Assembly (NCBI RefSeq): GCF_903181435.1
Contig: NZ_CAEUHO010000001.1
Location: forward strand, 2,666,001 to 2,730,000
Direction: 5' to 3'
DNA: 64,000 nucleotides
DNA from: Bacteroides acidifaciens
Lineage (GTDB): Bacteria; Bacteroidota; Bacteroidia; Bacteroidales; Bacteroidaceae
Below, piece after piece: positions 1 through 9,699 of the stretch; positions within the stretch are counted from its first letter, which is position 1, and each line of letters starts with the position of its first letter. Both the position numbers and the translations under genes were made by a program. A model generated the notes under the pieces. The model was given only the letters and a program-made list of their open reading frames with translations, was not told the DNA's origin and did no database searches.

Positions 1-536
1 ATCTGATGGACGCTTTCGCCGGCGCACAGATTAAGAACGATTCCATCCAACGTCCGCTTGCCGAAGCCACCGAACTGGTGGTAGACGCAGCTCCCGAACC
101 GGATGAAAGTGCTTGGATACCCACCCCGCTACAATGCGCGTTACTATTATTCATACTAACAGCCGGCGCTACCATCTACGGTATCCGGCGGAGAACTGGA
201 TTATGGGGAATCGACCTGTTTCTCTTTGGTGCAGCAGGTATCGTGGGATGCGTCCTTGCTTTTCTTGCCCTCTTCTCCGAACATCCGGCTGTCAGCTCCA
301 ATTTCTTGTTACTGGTGTTCCATCCAGGGCAACTTCTTTTCCTTCCATACATCATTTATTGTGACCGAAAAAAGAAGAGATGTTGGTATCTGACCCTAAA
401 TCTGGTCGTTTTAACACTTTTTATAGTGCTTTTTCCACTAATTCCGCAAAGATTTGACTTTGCTGTTGTACCTTTGGCACTCTGTTTGCTGATACGTTCA
501 GCGAGCAACTTAATAGTGACATCTAAAAAGAAATAA
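1..536 (+). CDS. DUF4105-like membrane protein, C-terminal part
   Basis: The reading frame is open to the left edge of the window, so this is only the end of a longer gene. The visible ~177 residues contain about five hydrophobic segments (roughly residues 41-60, 70-92, 98-118, 126-145 and 150-168 counted from position 6) separated by short basic loops, ending in a lysine-rich tail. In Bacteroides the gene before the alkaline-phosphatase-like gene and secA usually encodes a Lnb/DUF4105-type protein, a periplasmic papain-like domain followed by membrane helices; the helices seen here fit that tail. The catalytic part lies outside the window, so the family call rests on gene order. The stop overlaps the next start by one base (TAATG), which indicates translational coupling. 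Confidence 0.5.
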   Translation, partial: LMDAFAGAQIKNDSIQRPLAEATELVVDAAPEPDESAWIPTPLQCALLLFILTAGATIYGIRRRTGLWGIDLFLFGAAGIVGCVLAFLALFSEHPAVSSNFLLLVFHPGQLLFLPYIIYCDRKKKRCWYLTLNLVVLTLFIVLFPLIPQRFDFAVVPLALCLLIRSASNLIVTSKKK

Positions 537-2110
537 TGAAAGGACTACTAACTTCCCTTATCACCGTACTTACCTTCACAGGGCTACAAGCTCAGTCGCT
601 TCCTACTGCCCCTAAACTCGTAGTAGGACTGACGATTGACCAACTACGTACGGACTACCTGGAAGCATTTTCGTCACTCTACGGCGAAAAAGGCTTCAAG
701 CGTTTATGGAAAGAGGGAAGAGTATTCTATAATGCCCAATATACTTTCAGCGGTGTAGACCGTTCTTCGGCCATAGCCGCCATTTACAGCGGCACGACTC
801 CTTCCATAAACGGAATCATTTCCAAACGATGGATGGATGCGTCTACCCTGCGCCCTGTCAACAGCACGGACGATACGGCATTCATGGGCTATTATACAGA
901 CCAAACGTGCTCACCTGCCAAATTACTGACTTCCACCATTGCCGACGAGCTCAAAATTGCGACTCAAGGCAAAGGACTTGTATATGCCATTGCCCCCAAA
1001 TGTGACGCAGCGATTTTTGCTGCCGGACATGCCGGGAACGGTGCTTTTTGGATTAATCCAAATACGGGAAAATGGAGCGGAACCACTTATTATGGAGAAT
1101 TTCCCTGGTGGGCAAGCCAGTACAATGACCGCCAAGCTGTCGATTTCCGTATTGCAAACATGACTTGGGAACCTGTTTTTCCACGTGGAATGTACACTTT
1201 CCTGCCAGATTGGCGGGATATGGTTTTCAAATATAAATTTGACGATGACCGTAACAATAAGTACCGACGTTTCATCACAAGCCCTTTTGTGAACGATGAA
1301 GTAAACGCTCTTGCCGAAGAAGCACTGAACAAAAGTTCAATCGGCATGGATGACATTACTGACTTATTGGCACTAACCTACTATGCTGGCAACTATGCAC
1401 ATAAATCCGTACAGGAATGTGCCATGGAAATGCAGGATACGTATGTACGCCTCGACCGCAGCATTGCTAACCTGCTCGAATTGCTCGACAAGAAAGTAGG
1501 TCTGCAAAATGTACTTCTTTTCGTCACTTCCACCGGATATACGGATAGTGAATCAGCCGATTCGGGACTTTATAAGATTCCCGGCGGAGAGTTCTATCTC
1601 AACCGTTGCGCAGCTTTGTTAAATATGTACCTGATGGCTACATATGGTGAAGGCAAGTACGTGGAAACGTATCATAACCAGCAGATTTACCTCAACCATA
1701 AGTTGCTGGAACAAAAGCAACTGAACCTGACGGAAGTACAAGAGAAGTCCGCCGAATTCCTCATGCAATTCAGCGGGGTGAACGAAGCGTATTCCGCCAA
1801 CAGACTTTTACTGGGTTCATGGACACCGGAAATTTACAAGATACGTAACGGATACCATCGCAAACGTTCGGGCGACCTGGTGATTGACGTCCTTCCCGGG
1901 TGGACTATGGTGGACGAAAACACCAGTGAAAGCAAAGTAGTACGCCATTCATTTATACCTTCACCGCTGATTTTCATCGGTCACTCGGTGAAACCGGCTA
2001 TCATACAGACTCCTGTAACAATCGAACATATCGCGCCTACACTGGCACATTTCATGCGCATTCGGGCTCCCAATGCCTGTTCCGCTGCACCCATTACCGA
2101 CTTACGGTAA
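536..2110 (+). CDS. alkaline phosphatase superfamily protein, probably catalytically inactive
   Basis: A 524-residue protein with an N-terminal signal peptide (hydrophobic to about residue 19, ending LQAQ). The fold is recognisable from the first metal-ligand region (LVVGLTIDQL, Asp35), the IYSGTTPSINGI segment near residues 83-94, and the C-terminal IEHIAPTLAHFM helix. In active PafA-type relatives the nucleophile sits in a TxPGHA motif just before the YTG segment; here the same place reads DRSSAIA, with no equivalent Thr and no Gly-His. The usual Asp-His pair (ADHG) is replaced by STGY, and the Asp of the DYVGH-type motif is replaced (GNYAH). Most metal ligands therefore appear lost, which suggests a periplasmic pseudophosphatase used for binding or a structural role. 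It is coupled to the gene before it and followed by secA after 105 bases. Confidence 0.75.
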   Translation: MKGLLTSLITVLTFTGLQAQSLPTAPKLVVGLTIDQLRTDYLEAFSSLYGEKGFKRLWKEGRVFYNAQYTFSGVDRSSAIAAIYSGTTPSINGIISKRWMDASTLRPVNSTDDTAFMGYYTDQTCSPAKLLTSTIADELKIATQGKGLVYAIAPKCDAAIFAAGHAGNGAFWINPNTGKWSGTTYYGEFPWWASQYNDRQAVDFRIANMTWEPVFPRGMYTFLPDWRDMVFKYKFDDDRNNKYRRFITSPFVNDEVNALAEEALNKSSIGMDDITDLLALTYYAGNYAHKSVQECAMEMQDTYVRLDRSIANLLELLDKKVGLQNVLLFVTSTGYTDSESADSGLYKIPGGEFYLNRCAALLNMYLMATYGEGKYVETYHNQQIYLNHKLLEQKQLNLTEVQEKSAEFLMQFSGVNEAYSANRLLLGSWTPEIYKIRNGYHRKRSGDLVIDVLPGWTMVDENTSESKVVRHSFIPSPLIFIGHSVKPAIIQTPVTIEHIAPTLAHFMRIRAPNACSAAPITDLR

Positions 2111-2163
2111 AAGTTTACTCATAAAAACAGGGTGTAAAACATTAATAAATCAGCATTTTAATG

Positions 2164-2171
2164 TAACTTTG
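2164..2171 (+). promoter_or_regulatory. secA promoter -7 box
   Basis: The sequence TAACTTTG matches the Bacteroides -7 consensus TAnnTTTG and lies 45 bases before the secA start. No good TTTG is visible at the -33 position, so only the -7 element is claimed. Confidence 0.45.
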
Positions 2172-2215
2172 CGCAAGAAATTTTAAATAGATAAATAATA
2201 AACATACTTATACAA

Positions 2216-5200
2216 ATGGGATTTAATGAATTTTTAAGCTCGATTTTCGGAAACAAATCCACGCGAGACATGAAAGAAATCAAGCCCTGGGTAGAGAAAA
2301 TCAAAGCTGCTTACCCGGAGATTGAGAAACTGGACAACGATGCCCTCCGTGCCAAAACGGAAGAACTCAAAAAATATATCCATGAATCGGCTACCGCCGA
2401 ACGTGCGAAAGTGGAAGAGTTGAAGGCAAGCATCGAGACACTGGAACTGGAAGACCGCGAAGAAGTCTTCGCACAAATCGATAAGATAGAAAAAGAAATT
2501 CTGGAAAAATATGAAAAAGCATTGGACGAAGTACTGCCCGTTGCTTTCTCTATCGTAAAGGCTACTGCCAAACGTTTCACAGAAAATAAAGAAATCGCTG
2601 TTACCGCTACGGATTTTGACCGTCACCTGGCTGCAACGAAAGACTTTGTACGCATCGAAGGCGACAAGGCCATCTATCAGAACCACTGGATAGCCGGTGG
2701 TAACGACACGGTATGGAGCATGGTTCACTACGATGTACAACTCTTTGGTGGTGTCGTTCTGCATAAAGGTAAGATTGCGGAAATGGCAACCGGTGAAGGT
2801 AAAACATTGGTGGCTACCCTCCCGGTATTCCTCAACGCTCTGACCGGAAACGGTGTACACGTGGTTACCGTGAATGATTACCTCGCCAAACGTGACTCCG
2901 AATGGATGGGACCTCTTTATATGTTCCACGGATTGAGCGTAGATTGTATCGACCGTCATCAACCGAACTCCGACGCACGCCGTCAGGCATACCTGGCAGA
3001 CATCACATTCGGTACGAACAACGAATTTGGTTTCGACTACCTGCGCGACAACATGGCTATCAGCCCGAAAGACCTTGTACAACGTCAGCACAACTATGCC
3101 ATCGTCGATGAGGTCGACTCGGTATTGATTGACGACGCCCGTACTCCGTTGATTATCTCCGGTCCTGTACCGAAAGGTGACGACCAATTGTTCGAGCAAC
3201 TCCGTCCATTAGTAGAACGTCTGGTAGAAGCACAGAAAGTATTGGCTACCAAATATCTCTCCGAAGCTAAGAAACTGATCGCATCCAACGATAAGAAAGA
3301 GGTGGAAGAAGGATTCCTCGCTTTATACCGCAGCCACAAGGCATTGCCGAAAAACAAGGCTTTGATTAAGTTCCTTAGTGAACAGGGTATCAAGGCGGGT
3401 ATGCTCAAGACGGAAGAAATCTACATGGAACAGAACAACAAGCGTATGCCTGAAGTTACTGATCCGCTGTATTTCGTGATCGACGAAAAACTGAATAGTG
3501 TAGACCTGACAGATAAGGGTGTAGATCTGATTACCGGTAACTCTGAAGACCCGACATTGTTCGTTCTTCCGGACATCGCCGGACAACTTTCGGAACTGGA
3601 AAACCAACATCTGACCAACGAACAACTGCTTGAAAAGAAAGATGAGCTTCTGACAAACTATGCCATCAAATCGGAACGTGTACACACCATCAACCAGCTG
3701 TTGAAGGCTTACACCATGTTCGAGAAAGATGATGAATATGTAGTGATCGACGGACAGGTGAAGATTGTAGACGAACAGACAGGCCGTATCATGGAAGGTC
3801 GTCGCTACTCTGACGGATTGCACCAGGCTATCGAAGCCAAGGAACGTGTGAAAGTGGAAGCTGCTACGCAGACCTTCGCAACAATTACTTTGCAGAACTA
3901 CTTCCGTATGTATCACAAACTGTCCGGTATGACCGGTACTGCTGAAACGGAAGCAGGCGAACTTTGGGACATCTACAAATTGGACGTAGTCGTGATCCCG
4001 ACCAACCGTCCGATTGCAAGAAAGGATATGAACGACCGCGTTTACAAGACGAAACGCGAAAAGTATAAAGCTGTTATCGAGGAAATCGAAAAATTGGTTC
4101 AGGCAGGACGTCCGGTATTGGTGGGTACTACCTCGGTAGAAATCTCCGAAATGTTGAGCAAAATGCTTACCATGCGTAAGATTGAGCACAAGGTATTGAA
4201 CGCCAAACTGCACCAGAAAGAAGCAGACATCGTTGCTACCGCCGGTTTAAGCGGAACAGTAACCATTGCTACCAACATGGCAGGTCGTGGTACCGACATC
4301 AAGTTAAGTCCGGAAGTGAAGGCTGCGGGCGGTTTGGCAATCATCGGTACGGAACGTCACGAATCCCGTCGTGTAGACCGTCAGTTGCGTGGTCGTGCAG
4401 GACGTCAGGGTGACCCGGGTTCTTCTGTATTCTTTGTGTCACTGGAAGATGATTTGATGCGTCTGTTCTCATCCGACCGTATCGCTAGCGTAATGGACAA
4501 ACTCGGTTTCCAGGAAGGCGAAATGATCGAACATAAGATGATTTCCAATTCTATCGAACGTGCCCAAAAGAAGGTGGAAGAAAACAACTTCGGTATTCGT
4601 AAACGTCTGTTGGAATATGACGACGTGATGAACAAGCAGCGTACAGTGGTTTACACCAAACGCCGCCACGCTTTGATGGGTGAACGTATCGGTATGGACA
4701 TCGTGAACATGATTTGGGACCGTTGTGCCAATGCTATCGAAAACAATGATTATGAAGGCTGCCAAATGGAACTGCTTCAGACATTGGCAATGGAAACTCC
4801 GTTCACTGAAGAAGAATTCCGTAACGAGAAGAAAGAAAAGTTGGCCGAAAAGACTTTCAACATTGCGATGGATAACTTCAAACGCAAAACTGAACGTCTG
4901 GCACAGATCGCTAATCCGGTTATCAAACAGGTATATGAAAATCAGGGACACATGTATGAAAACATCCTGATTCCTATTACAGACGGTAAACGGATGTACA
5001 ATATCTCTTGTAACCTGAAAGCAGCTTACGAATCAGAATCTAAAGAAGTGGTGAAATCGTTCGAGAAATCAATCCTGCTCCACGTTATCGACGAAGCATG
5101 GAAAGAAAACCTCCGCGAACTGGACGAACTGAAACATTCCGTACAGAACGCAAGCTACGAACAGAAAGACCCGCTGTTGATTTACAAACTGGAATCTGTG

Positions 5201-5533
5201 ACTTTGTTCGACAACATGGTGAACAAGATCAACAACCAGACTATATCTATCTTGATGCGCGGACAAATTCCTGTACAGGAAGCTCCGGACGAACAGGCTG
5301 CCCGTCGTGTGGAAGTACGTCAGGCTGCTCCTGAACAACGTCAGGATATGAGCAAGTATCGCGAAAACAAGCAGGACTTGAGTGATCCTAACCAACAGGC
5401 TGCTGCCAGCCAGGATACTCGTGAACAGCAGAGACGTGAACCCATCCGTGCAGAAAAGACGGTAGGACGTAACGATCCTTGTCCATGCGGAAGCGGTAAG
5501 AAGTACAAAAACTGCCACGGTAAGAATGCTTGA
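2216..5533 (+). CDS. secA: protein translocase ATPase SecA
   Basis: SecA is the ATPase motor that pushes unfolded preproteins through the SecYEG channel. The 1105-residue protein shows the Walker A region [14 protein letters not shown] (about residue 190), the DEAD-type [18 protein letters not shown] (about 296), the motor-2 motifs NMAGRGTDI and [13 protein letters not shown], and a C-terminal zinc motif [14 protein letters not shown] that binds SecB or ribosomes in other bacteria. It is about 200 residues longer than E. coli SecA. Much of the excess is an inserted segment around residues 330-420, after the first nucleotide-binding part, which is usual in Bacteroidetes, together with a Gln/Arg-rich linker before the zinc motif. 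It is probably a single-gene transcript: promoter before it and a strong terminator after it. Confidence 0.98.
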   Translation: MGFNEFLSSIFGNKSTRDMKEIKPWVEKIKAAYPEIEKLDNDALRAKTEELKKYIHESATAERAKVEELKASIETLELEDREEVFAQIDKIEKEILEKYEKALDEVLPVAFSIVKATAKRFTENKEIAVTATDFDRHLAATKDFVRIEGDKAIYQNHWIAGGNDTVWSMVHYDVQLFGGVVLHKGKIAEMATGEGKTLVATLPVFLNALTGNGVHVVTVNDYLAKRDSEWMGPLYMFHGLSVDCIDRHQPNSDARRQAYLADITFGTNNEFGFDYLRDNMAISPKDLVQRQHNYAIVDEVDSVLIDDARTPLIISGPVPKGDDQLFEQLRPLVERLVEAQKVLATKYLSEAKKLIASNDKKEVEEGFLALYRSHKALPKNKALIKFLSEQGIKAGMLKTEEIYMEQNNKRMPEVTDPLYFVIDEKLNSVDLTDKGVDLITGNSEDPTLFVLPDIAGQLSELENQHLTNEQLLEKKDELLTNYAIKSERVHTINQLLKAYTMFEKDDEYVVIDGQVKIVDEQTGRIMEGRRYSDGLHQAIEAKERVKVEAATQTFATITLQNYFRMYHKLSGMTGTAETEAGELWDIYKLDVVVIPTNRPIARKDMNDRVYKTKREKYKAVIEEIEKLVQAGRPVLVGTTSVEISEMLSKMLTMRKIEHKVLNAKLHQKEADIVATAGLSGTVTIATNMAGRGTDIKLSPEVKAAGGLAIIGTERHESRRVDRQLRGRAGRQGDPGSSVFFVSLEDDLMRLFSSDRIASVMDKLGFQEGEMIEHKMISNSIERAQKKVEENNFGIRKRLLEYDDVMNKQRTVVYTKRRHALMGERIGMDIVNMIWDRCANAIENNDYEGCQMELLQTLAMETPFTEEEFRNEKKEKLAEKTFNIAMDNFKRKTERLAQIANPVIKQVYENQGHMYENILIPITDGKRMYNISCNLKAAYESESKEVVKSFEKSILLHVIDEAWKENLRELDELKHSVQNASYEQKDPLLIYKLESVTLFDNMVNKINNQTISILMRGQIPVQEAPDEQAARRVEVRQAAPEQRQDMSKYRENKQDLSDPNQQAAASQDTREQQRREPIRAEKTVGRNDPCPCGSGKKYKNCHGKNA

Positions 5534-5600
5534 AGAAATTGAGAATTGAAAATTAAAAATTGAGAAACAAGAGTTTTCCATTTCTTAATTCTCTATATAT

Positions 5601-5645
5601 AAAAGAAAGTCTCAAACGGTTAAAAACTGTTTGAGACTTTCTTTT
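5601..5645 (+). terminator. secA terminator
   Basis: A near-perfect inverted repeat of about 20 bp with a four-base AAAA loop; the stem contains AGTCTCAAAC / GTTTGAGACT. The 3' arm ends in CTTTCTTTTATT. It lies 70 bases after the secA stop and ahead of a separate gene, and A/T tracts on both sides would let it work in both directions. Confidence 0.85.
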
Positions 5646-5694
5646 ATTCTTTCAAAATAGTACTTTTGTTCTAATTACTAAATAGAACAAAACT

Positions 5695-6801
5695 ATGGCA
5701 AAATCTTATTCACTGGCTTTCGTTTCTTTGTTCCTGTTGGCATTGAGTAGTTGTCAAAGCCTGGAGCAGATTTCCATTGATTATCTGCAAGCTGCCGACC
5801 TGAGTTTCCCGCCTCAACTTCGGAAAGTGGCAGTCGTAAATAATACCGGCAATACGCCGGATAACAAGCTGATCACACAATCTGAAAAAATCAAAGATAA
5901 CTCGCCGATCGTAAGCCGCGCAACGGCTTATGCGAATGGAGATACTAAAATTGCGACAGAGTCACTAGCTGAAGAGATTGCACACCAGAACTACTTTGAT
6001 GAAGTGGTGATTTGTGATTCCGCTTTACGGGCTAATGACAAGTTGGCTCGTGAAAATACGCTAAGCCAAGAAGAAGTCCGTAAGTTGGCTTCGGATTTAG
6101 GAGTGGATTTAATCATTGCCCTAGAAAATCTGCAACTCAAAGCGACAAAGACTGTCCGTTACCTGGACGAGTTCAATTGTTTCCAAGGGGCTGTAGATGT
6201 CAAGGCGTACCCTACTGTCAGAATTTACCTGCCCGAACGGAGCAGGCCGATGAATACGCTTCACCCTAACGACAGCATCTTTTGGGAAGAATTCGGAGCT
6301 TCGGCAATAGAAGCTGCCACACATATGATTCCCGATAAGGAAATGTTGCAGGAAGCCGCCGAGTTTGCAGGAACGATTCCGGTGAAGTATATTGTTCCGA
6401 TGTGGAAAAAAGGAACACGGTATCTATATACCGGCGGTTCGGTACCGATGCGGGACGCAGCCGTTTATGTACGCGAAAATTCGTGGGATGAAGCATACGA
6501 ACTTTGGCGCCAGGCTTTCGAAGGTACGAAAAGTGAAAAGAAGAAAATGCGGGCTGCACTTAATATCGCAGTTTACTATGAAATGAAAGACAGTCTGACC
6601 CAAGCGCAGGAATGGGCTGAAAAAGCACAGCAATTAGCCAAGAAGATTGAGAAAAAAAATGTATCGGAAAATATGCATGCCACCATTGACGATGTGCCGA
6701 ATTATTATCTCACTAGCCTGTATTTGGCAGAGTTAAAGGAAAGAAATAGCCAATTACCTAAGTTAAAGATGCAAATGAGTCGATTTAATGACGATTTTTA
6801 A
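5695..6801 (+). CDS. DUF6340-like lipoprotein with C-terminal TPR-like helices
   Basis: A 368-residue predicted lipoprotein. The signal sequence ends in LALSSC with the lipidated Cys at residue 20. The middle part (about residues 40-220) alternates strands and helices around RKVAVVNN and SDLGVDLIIALENLQL, resembling lipoproteins built on a CsgG/DUF6340-like fold. The C-terminal 130 residues are helical, with SWDEAYELWRQAFEG and LTQAQEWAEKAQQLAKK resembling TPR helices. No enzymatic motif is visible. The gene stands alone between the secA terminator and the next gene, 61 bases downstream. The family name is from memory of similar Bacteroides proteins and is less certain than the lipoprotein call. 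The substrate or partner is unknown. Confidence 0.6.
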   Translation: MAKSYSLAFVSLFLLALSSCQSLEQISIDYLQAADLSFPPQLRKVAVVNNTGNTPDNKLITQSEKIKDNSPIVSRATAYANGDTKIATESLAEEIAHQNYFDEVVICDSALRANDKLARENTLSQEEVRKLASDLGVDLIIALENLQLKATKTVRYLDEFNCFQGAVDVKAYPTVRIYLPERSRPMNTLHPNDSIFWEEFGASAIEAATHMIPDKEMLQEAAEFAGTIPVKYIVPMWKKGTRYLYTGGSVPMRDAAVYVRENSWDEAYELWRQAFEGTKSEKKKMRAALNIAVYYEMKDSLTQAQEWAEKAQQLAKKIEKKNVSENMHATIDDVPNYYLTSLYLAELKERNSQLPKLKMQMSRFNDDF

Positions 6802-6862
6802 GAAAATCGTGTATCAAATCTTATTTTTTTTATACCTTTGAACTAACAAAAAGAAGGAACCC

Positions 6863-7309
6863 ATGAAATTGAGCCAACAATCACAATCTATTATCGAAGC
6901 GGCAATCCAAAAGGCAGTCGCTAAATATACATGTAACTGTGAACAAACTATTGTTACTGACATCCATCTTCAACCGGACCAAGCTTCGGGACAGCTTAAT
7001 GTTTACAATGATGATGATGAAGAATTGGCAAACATCATGATAGAAGAATGGACTACATATGACAGTGATGATTTTCTGGAAAACATAGAGCCTTCCCTGC
7101 GCAATATCCTCTGCAGGATGAAAGATGCGGGTGACTTCGACAAGGTAACGATTCTGAAACCTTACTCGTTCGTATTGGTGGATGAAGATAAGGAAACGGT
7201 GGCTGAATTGTTGCTGGTAGACGATGATACGATACTGGTGAACGACGAGCTACTGAAAGGATTGGATAAAGAGTTGGATGATTTTCTGAAAGAGTTGCTG
7301 GAAAAATAA
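6863..7309 (+). CDS. small acidic protein of unknown function
   Basis: A 148-residue cytoplasmic protein with no signal peptide or membrane segment. It is strongly acidic, with runs such as NDDDEELAN (about residue 50) and LVDDDTILVNDELL (about 120), and has one CNC near residue 25. The C-terminal DKELDDFLKELLEK is a probable amphipathic helix. I recognise no family. The start is supported by the purine-rich AAGAAGGAA eight bases before the ATG. It follows the lipoprotein gene on the same strand and ends before a long bidirectional terminator. Confidence 0.75.
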   Translation: MKLSQQSQSIIEAAIQKAVAKYTCNCEQTIVTDIHLQPDQASGQLNVYNDDDEELANIMIEEWTTYDSDDFLENIEPSLRNILCRMKDAGDFDKVTILKPYSFVLVDEDKETVAELLLVDDDTILVNDELLKGLDKELDDFLKELLEK

Positions 7310-7345
7310 TTTTCTAAAACCTTCGAAAGAAAGAATATCAGATTT

Positions 7346-7415
7346 CCATATAAAAAATAATCGGAAGCAAACAGGATTTTACTCCTACCTTTGCTTCCGA
7401 TTATTTTTTATATGG
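7346..7415. terminator. bidirectional terminator, 26-bp perfect inverted repeat
   Basis: Positions 7346-7371 and 7390-7415 are exact reverse complements (26 bp) around an 18-base loop. The GC-rich core AATCGGAAGCAAA is flanked by A/T runs on both arms, so a poly-U tail follows the core in either direction. It sits between the + strand gene ending at 7309 and the - strand GH89 gene ending at 7508. Confidence 0.85.
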
Positions 7416-7507
7416 AACCTATTAATCCTATATAGACAGTTGAGTACCGTGAATTCGATATAAGTTTAAATGTAACTCACTCATATTGATAAGTTTTCAC
7501 AGTTCTA

Positions 7508-9628
7508 TTATTTTCCAATCTTCTCCGCCCAAGCTCTCTCCATTCCATAGAAATTAATCGCCTCACCGGCAGATTTACCGTCCAGTTCCTGCTGTTTCTG
7601 CTCAAAGAAAACTTTCCAACGCGGATAATACAAATCTTTCAAAAGACCACTCCACTCACGATGAGAATAATCATGCAAACCACCCTGATTGGAAGCGATG
7701 CTGTCTCCCCACACTGTGATTAATGCGGATGCATTCCATTCGTAGAGTTTCTTTTCTGCATCGGTAGTACCTAAAGAACATGCGGCAGCCAACCAAGAAG
7801 ATACGGAGAACTCTTTCCGAGTAGACAATAAGCTGTCTTGCGACAAGATGAGCTCAAGGAATTGCTGTGTCTGCTTCCGGAAATTTTCTTTATCTTTCCG
7901 GTCATAGTTCCGAGATATTTCTTCGAGTAACATATTTCCTTTGTCAGCATTACTCTGACGTACAATATCCACCAGGTCATATTCAAAGTTGTTGTTTCCT
8001 TTATACCGATCGGCAACAGCAAGCAGCAGGTTAGCCGCTTTTGCCGTTGAGTCCGGAGAATAGAACAGCTTGGAATATCCCCATGTAGATGTCCTGTCCA
8101 GATGAAATCCCGGACGAGCACACAACAAGGACTCAATCGTTCCTTCACCCTGGTGGTTTTTAGGAGCATTGTAAACGGTATGCTCCAATGCACGCCAGGC
8201 TTCTGCCACTTCCGGCGGGATGTCTCCGCCATAACGCGCCTTCAAATAGCCTTGCAGCCATTCATCGGAAGAGAACCGCTCTTCACGCCAGGGAAGTTCA
8301 TAAAGCAGTTCGAACATCACCGGGTTGTTCTCAATCCCTTCGGGGGTTGCCCCTACTCCACGCAACGTTTTTCCATTGGCATGTGCACACGCGTCATAGT
8401 ATCCGCTTATCAATTGATCCATCCGGCCGTGCAAGCCTACATTTCCACCAAAGTTCAGCAGCATACAATAGAGCCAGTCATGTTTGCCGAAGCCTTTCTC
8501 GCGAACCCATTCAGAATTCGGATCACCCCATTGCGGACGTTTCTCGCTATATAAGTCCAACACCATCAAGTCTCCCTGATTGAGAGAAGAAATCATTTCT
8601 TCCCGGGGATTTATCTGCCATGCCTGAATCACCCAGACAGCTCCCGGATTCGCTTTCTTCATGGCTTTCATAATAGAAGTTCCGGTTTTTGCCAAGTCTA
8701 CTCCTTCCGTGTTGCCACCTTCATGGAATGGATCCATACTATAATATCGGGCTTTTCCATATAGTTTCTCCAGTTCTTCATAATACATGGCAGCGAAAGA
8801 ATCGAAGTGTTCGTCTTCTGTGGAGAGGAAAGCCGGACGAGGGAATCCGCACCAAGTGCTGGGATCGGCAATCTGATAACCCAGTTTCTCGCCTATATTA
8901 CGGGGAACCATTCCCGAATATCCGGGAAATACAGGTTCAATCCCCAATTCCCGCATACGGGATATTATCTTCTTTTGAAGCACTTCCTGCTGCTGATACC
9001 AACTATCGGGATTCGGTCCGCCCCATCCTTCCAGGTTATTCATCTGCCACCATGCCATAAAAGCCGGGCCGGAAATAAACTCATTGATTTCTTCCGTTGT
9101 ATATCCGACACGCTTCAACAGATTGTACCAGACGACTTCCATCCCGGTAATGCTCAAAGGCATATTAATGCCGTGCATTGCCATCCAATCTATCTCCTTC
9201 TCCCAACGCTCCCAATCCCAAAACGCCATTGAGTAAGAATAGGTGCAATAGTTCAGGTAATACCTGCTTTTCATGGATGTCTCCTGACGGATTTTCTCTT
9301 GGGGAAGCGGCAATACCTCCGGCAATTTCTGAGACGGATTGTTCCAGGAAAGGTGAATGCCCGCCACATACTTCAAATACCAGTTTAATCCCGTTGCCAA
9401 TGACAAATCGGAATTGCCAGTTATCAGGACTTTGCCGTTTTCTGAAGATATTTCAAAGTAATCTTTCGACGGATTATCCGCGTCAACAATAAGCCGGAAA
9501 AGAATCCGGTCGTCCGAAGTACCTTCCGTCACACGTGCGGCCAGAGAAGTGACCGGTGGTTGTTCTGACTGACAGCTATATAGCCATATAGTCCCAAGTA
9601 ATAAAATTAACAAAAAGCGCGTATACAT
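7508..9628 (-). CDS. GH89 alpha-N-acetylglucosaminidase (lipoprotein)
   Basis: A 706-residue family GH89 enzyme, which removes terminal alpha-linked N-acetylglucosamine and is the family of human NAGLU. The N-terminus is a lipoprotein signal ending LYSC (Cys19), so the enzyme is anchored in an envelope membrane. A small N-terminal domain (to ~115) precedes the barrel. Family motifs include YCTYSYSMAFWDWERWEKE, GINMPLSITGMEVVWYN, MDPFHEGGNTEG (about residue 300, candidate acid/base Glu) and ATPEGIENNPVMFELLYEL (about 435, with a candidate nucleophile Glu). It is the last gene of PUL 1, 71 bases after the GH35 gene. Target linkages such as GlcNAc-alpha-1,4-Gal in mucin are an inference from the family and the neighbouring beta-galactosidase. 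Confidence 0.93.
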   Translation of the reverse strand: MYTRFLLILLLGTIWLYSCQSEQPPVTSLAARVTEGTSDDRILFRLIVDADNPSKDYFEISSENGKVLITGNSDLSLATGLNWYLKYVAGIHLSWNNPSQKLPEVLPLPQEKIRQETSMKSRYYLNYCTYSYSMAFWDWERWEKEIDWMAMHGINMPLSITGMEVVWYNLLKRVGYTTEEINEFISGPAFMAWWQMNNLEGWGGPNPDSWYQQQEVLQKKIISRMRELGIEPVFPGYSGMVPRNIGEKLGYQIADPSTWCGFPRPAFLSTEDEHFDSFAAMYYEELEKLYGKARYYSMDPFHEGGNTEGVDLAKTGTSIMKAMKKANPGAVWVIQAWQINPREEMISSLNQGDLMVLDLYSEKRPQWGDPNSEWVREKGFGKHDWLYCMLLNFGGNVGLHGRMDQLISGYYDACAHANGKTLRGVGATPEGIENNPVMFELLYELPWREERFSSDEWLQGYLKARYGGDIPPEVAEAWRALEHTVYNAPKNHQGEGTIESLLCARPGFHLDRTSTWGYSKLFYSPDSTAKAANLLLAVADRYKGNNNFEYDLVDIVRQSNADKGNMLLEEISRNYDRKDKENFRKQTQQFLELILSQDSLLSTRKEFSVSSWLAAACSLGTTDAEKKLYEWNASALITVWGDSIASNQGGLHDYSHREWSGLLKDLYYPRWKVFFEQKQQELDGKSAGEAINFYGMERAWAEKIGK

Positions 9629-9699
9629 AGTAGTTTATTTTTAGATTCTTCAAATATAGTAAATAAGATTTGAATTCTTTTCAATCACTCACGCTTTAA

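Noticed and set aside
2234..4213. Long antisense frames over secA
   Set aside because: They are shadows of the secA reading frame; composition and lack of motifs argue against real genes.
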